This document shows, piece by piece, positions 60,197-64,000 of a stretch of 64,000 bases of DNA. Both the position numbers and the translations under genes were made by a program. The notes beneath the pieces were generated by a model. It made no database searches. It saw only the letters and a list, made by a program, of their open reading frames with translations, and was not told the origin of the DNA. Positions within the stretch are counted from its first letter, which is position 1; each line of letters opens with the position of its first letter. Origin of the DNA: Flavihumibacter profundi (GTDB lineage Bacteria; Bacteroidota; Bacteroidia; Chitinophagales; Chitinophagaceae); assembly GCF_020076305.1 (NCBI RefSeq), contig NZ_JAIQXE010000003.1:682001-746000 (forward strand), read 5' to 3'.

Positions 60197-61432
60197 CTAC
60201 TTCGCCCTGTAATACAAAGTATGGCTGTTCTTCTCATCAAAAATAATCCTGCTTTCCTTTAAAATCTCCTCCGCACTCACTTCATGGTACTTCGATAATT
60301 CAGTATTCATGAGGTTAGCGTCGCCCAATAGTTCATAATAGGCCAGGCTGGCAGCACGGTTCATTACACTTATATCTTCAAACGCCATTGTACTCTCTGT
60401 CTTATTCTTAACCTTCTCCAGTTCGGAAACTGAAATGCCTTCCATTTTCAATTTTTCCAGCAATTGCTCAATGGCTGCTTCAGCTTTCTCCAGGCTTACA
60501 CCTTTAACCAGCTTTCCATCAATACAAATTAAGCCAGCATCGGTTGATCCAAAATGATAGCAATCAATATTGGTAAACAATTGCTGCTCTTTTACCAGGG
60601 CCTGGTATAAACGCGAAGATGCCCCACTGCCAAGCACATCTGTAATAAGGTCTATGGTATAATACCGTGGGTCCATCCTGGCAGGCATATGCCATGTTTT
60701 TAGAAAAGCATCCACGGGAACATCTGCCGTTATATCCATGCGTTTTGGTGCCTGCTGTGGCTTTTCCTGGGGAAGGCTCCTAATATATTTCTCGCCGGAA
60801 GGAATATCACCGAACCATTTCAAGGCCAGTTCATAAACCTGTTCTGTTACTATATTCCCGGCAACAACCAGTATGGCATTTACTGGCGTATAGTGCTTGA
60901 AAAAGAAATTCTTTACATCTGTAAGTGTAGCCTCTTCTATATGACTTAACTCTTTGCCAATAGTCATCCACCTGTAGGGGTGATTTTCGTATGCCATTTC
61001 CCGCATCTTAAACCATACATCCCCATATGGTTTATTCAGGTAATGTTCCTTAAACTCTTCGCTAACTACTTTTCTTTGTACATCGAGGCTTTTCTTACTG
61101 AACGCCAGGCTAAGCATCCGGTCGCTTTCCAGCCAAAAGGCAGTTTCAATATTGGCAGACGGGAGCTGGCAATAATAATTAGTAAGGTCGTTTGTTGTAT
61201 ACGCATTGTTTTCACCCCCCGCTTTTTGCAACTCATCGTCATATTCGGGAATATGGATACTCCCGCCAAACATAAGGTGTTCAAAAAGGTGCGCAAATCC
61301 GGTTTTGGATGGATCTTCATCACGGGCTCCAACATCATATAAAACATTCACTACTGCCATGGGTGTTGAAGCATCCTCATGAACCAACACTCTTAAGCCG
61401 TTTGGCAACTCAAATCTGGAATACTGAATCAT
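60197..61432 (-). CDS. M16 family zinc peptidase (active subunit)
   Basis: 411 residues. The inverted zinc motif HLFEH is present at about 47-51 with the distal Glu in GGENNAYTTNDLTNYY, and the second domain supplies VLGSGASSRLYQALVKE. No signal peptide is obvious, so it may act in the cytoplasm or be exported another way. It pairs with the following inactive homologue. M16B enzymes cleave short peptides or leader peptides; the target is unknown. Confidence 0.92.
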   Translation of the reverse strand: MIQYSRFELPNGLRVLVHEDASTPMAVVNVLYDVGARDEDPSKTGFAHLFEHLMFGGSIHIPEYDDELQKAGGENNAYTTNDLTNYYCQLPSANIETAFWLESDRMLSLAFSKKSLDVQRKVVSEEFKEHYLNKPYGDVWFKMREMAYENHPYRWMTIGKELSHIEEATLTDVKNFFFKHYTPVNAILVVAGNIVTEQVYELALKWFGDIPSGEKYIRSLPQEKPQQAPKRMDITADVPVDAFLKTWHMPARMDPRYYTIDLITDVLGSGASSRLYQALVKEQQLFTNIDCYHFGSTDAGLICIDGKLVKGVSLEKAEAAIEQLLEKLKMEGISVSELEKVKNKTESTMAFEDISVMNRAASLAYYELLGDANLMNTELSKYHEVSAEEILKESRIIFDEKNSHTLYYRAK

Positions 61433-61534
61433 AACTGAAAAATGAACGCCGTTAGCAGCGAGACTGCAAGTTAGTGGTGAAAGCTGAAATAGGGAAAGCT
61501 TGTTTATGCCTTCCCGGGAAGACGGGTATTTAGC

Positions 61535-62746
61535 CTACTTTTTAAGAATGCTGCCCACTTTCATATAGAGCTCAATGAGTTTACCATCACTTTTACGGAT
61601 AACTACAAATTTTAACTTTTCACCTTCCTGCTGCACCATACTACGGTATGCCTGCATATTTCTTGTCATATTATTGTTTATTGCGATTATTATATCGCCC
61701 TCAAGAAATCCGGCTTTTTCGGCAGGCGACCCTTTCATGATGTCGGTAACAGTTACCTGGCCATTTATATAATAAAAACCCAAACCAGTATAGGCATAGT
61801 CGAACCTGTCCCTGAAATGATTATTGGGAATAAGGTAAATATCCCGCCTGTCGTAGTTCAGAATAACGTTAAACCTTCGAAGCAGATCATTGCCAACCAG
61901 GCCACCTAGAAAAGGGTAATTGGTTACATTATATTCATCAGGGAAAATATAGGCAGGTACCTTCCTGAATTTATACGGACCAAACCTGAATTCCTTAACA
62001 GTAGTCAGTTTCATATTGGTCTTTCCGCCCAATCCTTCGGCCTGCGTATAAAATATTTTTTTGTTTTTACTGAAGAGACTACTGTCATTCACGAAATCAT
62101 CAGTAAGCAATAAGGAAAGACCAGCGCCTGTATCAAAAAAATAACGGGTATTGGCAATGTTTTCGTCCTTGATACGCGCGCTGATAATAGGAATTGAAGT
62201 CAGGTTAGGCTTCAGGAGGTGTCCTCCTTTGGGATATTTCATAGTCCCTTTTGAATAAACAAAGACCCTAAGGGTATCATAATCCAGTTTAACAATATAC
62301 CGGGAAAAAAAACTAAAGCCGATAATGCCGTCTATTTTCTCCCCATATACACTGGTTAGAATATCATAGTCGTTGATATGGAAATTCAGGGAATCAACAG
62401 TTAGTCCAGGGAAGAATAATTTGTGGTTATAGGCAAACCGGACTTTTTTTAGTCCGGCAATTCCCCGAATCGTTCTATCTGTAGCTACTGTTGGCAGCTT
62501 TAAATTGACTACGGTTCCTGAATCCAAGGATATGCCACCACTTCCTGTATCTAAAATGAAATTCAGGGAATCGGGGTAATTATCAAGTTTCGCCCTAACC
62601 ATAATTACACCCCCGTTAAATTGGATAAATGGAAAATCAGTCAGTAGCTGTGCCGGGGGGGGTGAAAAATACTCCTGGGAATATGCCTTATCCTGGTTAA
62701 AAACAAGGAATAAGGTTACTAGTGCTATCGTGAATTTATTAAGCAA
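61535..62746 (-). CDS. Retropepsin-like aspartyl protease with C-terminal PDZ domain
   Basis: 403 residues with a signal peptide (cut near 23, AYSQ). Two aspartyl-protease half-sites are visible: ILDTGSGG (about 64-71) and FFDTGAGLS (about 204-212). The C-terminal PDZ domain spans about 310-395 (GSPAEKAGFLEGDIIIAINN). This pairing is common in Bacteroidota; the proteins are probably periplasmic. It lies about 100 bases before the M16 pair on the same strand. The 179-base gap on its upstream side holds only the mqnC promoter. Confidence 0.9.
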   Translation of the reverse strand: MLNKFTIALVTLFLVFNQDKAYSQEYFSPPPAQLLTDFPFIQFNGGVIMVRAKLDNYPDSLNFILDTGSGGISLDSGTVVNLKLPTVATDRTIRGIAGLKKVRFAYNHKLFFPGLTVDSLNFHINDYDILTSVYGEKIDGIIGFSFFSRYIVKLDYDTLRVFVYSKGTMKYPKGGHLLKPNLTSIPIISARIKDENIANTRYFFDTGAGLSLLLTDDFVNDSSLFSKNKKIFYTQAEGLGGKTNMKLTTVKEFRFGPYKFRKVPAYIFPDEYNVTNYPFLGGLVGNDLLRRFNVILNYDRRDIYLIPNNHFRDRFDYAYTGLGFYYINGQVTVTDIMKGSPAEKAGFLEGDIIIAINNNMTRNMQAYRSMVQQEGEKLKFVVIRKSDGKLIELYMKVGSILKK

Positions 62747-62894
62747 ACAGAAGGGGTTTGTAACAATCGGCTGGAAACCAATTGAATTTACTACGTTTTT
62801 TTGGGGGCAACAACACCTTTTAACTGAATATTCCTGCCAGTTGTTCTAATGAATCCCAAACCGGAATATTTCAATGCATTCCATATACATGTGC

Positions 62895-62902
62895 TAATTT
62901 TG
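62895..62902 (+). promoter_or_regulatory. -7 box of mqnC
   Basis: TAATTTTG fits TAnnTTTG and lies 23 bases before the ATG at 62926. No clear -33 was found. Confidence 0.45.
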
Positions 62903-62925
62903 TAGGCCAAATTAAATAAGGCATT

Positions 62926-64000
62926 ATGCACTTATCAGAGCTTTACAGGAAGGCATTGAATTTTGAATTTCTATCTGCTGAAGAAGGTGTTTTCCTTTTC
63001 AGGGAAGCCCCATTGACGGAATTAATGAATATCGCAGACCAGTTAAGGAAAATCCAGGTACCCCATGGAAAGGTAACATGGATCATTGATCGTAATATGA
63101 ATACGACCAATGTTTGTATTGCCAATTGTAAGTTTTGCAACTTTTACAGGATTCCAGGTCATGCAGAGGCATATGTTACAGATATTGAGACCTATAAAAA
63201 GAAAATAGCAGAAACCTTCCGTTATGGTGGTGAGCAATTATTGCTTCAGGGTGGACACCACCCTGATTTGGGCCTGGACTATTATACCGGGCTGTTCAAA
63301 CAACTGAAACAACTTTTCCCTGCACTGAAACTACATACACTCGGGCCGCCGGAAGTTGCCCATATCTGCAAACTTGAAAAGAAATCTCATTATGAAGTCC
63401 TGAAGGCCCTTAAAGATGCCGGGATGGACTCCCTGCCAGGCCCTGGAGCTGAAATATTGGTTGACCGTGTGCGCCGCCTGATCAGTAAAGGAAAATGCGG
63501 GGCACAGGAATGGCTGGATATTATGCATGAAGCCCACAAACTCAATCTGACCACCTCGGCTACCATGATGTTTGGACATGTGGAAACCATAGAAGAACGG
63601 ATGGAGCACCTTGTGAAAATAAGGGATGTCCAGGCCAGGAAACCAGATAATGTAAAAGGATTTATTGCATTTATTCCCTGGACATTCCAGGATGTTGATA
63701 CTTTACTCGCCAAAATCCGGGGCGTACATAACATAACTACTCCTGAGGAATACATTAGGATGATTGCGATTAGCCGGATCATGTTACCCAATGTGAAAAA
63801 TATCCAGGCAAGCTGGCTTACAGTTGGGAAAAATGTTGCGCAGATTTGCCTGCATGCCGGAGCCAATGATTTTGGAAGCATCATGATTGAGGAAAATGTG
63901 GTCAGTGCAGCCGGGGCACCTCACCGCTTTACCTACAAAAGCATTCAGTCAGCGATCCGTGAGGCTGGCTTTGAACCCCAGCTAAGGAATCAGCAATACG
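62926..64000 (+). CDS. mqnC: Cyclic dehypoxanthinyl futalosine synthase (C-terminus outside window)
   Basis: The frame is open to the window edge, 358 complete codons, with only a short C-terminal end missing. The radical SAM cluster motif is C-IAN-C-KF-C near residue 65-72 (VCIANCKFCNFYR). The MqnC-type blocks LLQGGHHPDLGLDYY, HTLGPPEV and GAEILVDRVR follow, then MMFGHVE and FIPWTFQ. It closes the ring of dehypoxanthine futalosine, a step in the futalosine route to menaquinone. Menaquinol is the electron donor for alternative complex III, so the gene suits the respiratory block elsewhere in the window. Confidence 0.95.
   Translation, partial: MHLSELYRKALNFEFLSAEEGVFLFREAPLTELMNIADQLRKIQVPHGKVTWIIDRNMNTTNVCIANCKFCNFYRIPGHAEAYVTDIETYKKKIAETFRYGGEQLLLQGGHHPDLGLDYYTGLFKQLKQLFPALKLHTLGPPEVAHICKLEKKSHYEVLKALKDAGMDSLPGPGAEILVDRVRRLISKGKCGAQEWLDIMHEAHKLNLTTSATMMFGHVETIEERMEHLVKIRDVQARKPDNVKGFIAFIPWTFQDVDTLLAKIRGVHNITTPEEYIRMIAISRIMLPNVKNIQASWLTVGKNVAQICLHAGANDFGSIMIEENVVSAAGAPHRFTYKSIQSAIREAGFEPQLRNQQY

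Noticed and set aside
1-64000. CRISPR arrays, insertion sequences, rRNA genes
   Set aside because: No regularly spaced repeats, transposase-like proteins with terminal repeats, or rRNA sequence were seen on reading the window.

Overview
The window reads as a chromosomal segment of a Bacteroidota bacterium, most likely family Chitinophagaceae. Evidence: a SusC/SusD pair, an alternative complex III plus aa3 oxidase gene set, FG-GAP and DUF1080 proteins, futalosine-pathway menaquinone synthesis, no obvious Shine-Dalgarno sequences, and several -7 boxes of the Bacteroidota form TAnnTTTG. I see no insertion sequence, prophage or CRISPR array.

Layout. 1-6746 (minus strand): SusC, SusD and, beyond a terminator, a truncated FG-GAP lipoprotein. 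7094-9392 (minus): MarR-type regulator and acyl-CoA dehydrogenase, with a palindrome lying on the regulator's predicted start of transcription. 9519-12592 (plus): hydrolase, glycosyltransferase and a lone Dpp/Opp-type permease. 12606-13584 (minus): small lipoprotein and Lrp/AsnC regulator. 13690-14218 (plus): a protein-free stretch with two tandem tRNA-like RNA genes closed by a strong terminator, then a short structured segment with a second terminator. 14223-19055: two sugar-active enzymes, then trmB, a small Cys-rich protein and an alkyltransferase-like protein. 19069-23614: membrane protein, then ybbP-ybbA divergent from a tesA-like esterase. 23722-26440: Gfo/Idh/MocA oxidoreductase plus tandem-domain DUF1080 protein.

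26448-42337 (minus) is a respiratory block. Read in transcription order it is actA-B-C-D-E-F (quinol:cytochrome c oxidoreductase), ctaC, ctaD, a terminator, ctaB, two subunit III genes, subunit IV, then SCO and DUF420 assembly proteins. Electrons would pass from menaquinol through ActB/ActC to the ActA/ActE cytochromes and on to the CuA and heme-copper centres. mqnC, at the right edge, belongs to the pathway that makes the menaquinone.

42539-51489 (plus): a DUF6787-PurN fusion, a regulatory-domain secreted protein, an export-like operon (LolA-like protein, two FtsX permeases, ATPase, predicted beta-barrel), a serine hydrolase and a small unknown. 51492-62746 (mostly minus): DUF2892 protein with a Crp/Fnr-like site upstream, fused E1 2-oxoacid dehydrogenase, a run of envelope proteins, an M16 peptidase pair (one active, one without zinc ligands) and a PDZ aspartyl protease. 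62926-64000 (plus): truncated mqnC.

The most unusual item is the tandem pair of tRNA-like RNAs at 13728-14067. Both keep a type II (leucine-like) cloverleaf, but the anticodon loop has C33 and U37, and the variable arm carries 36-nt and 106-nt inserts. A compensatory acceptor base pair between the copies argues for selection on the fold. I do not recognise it as a described RNA family.
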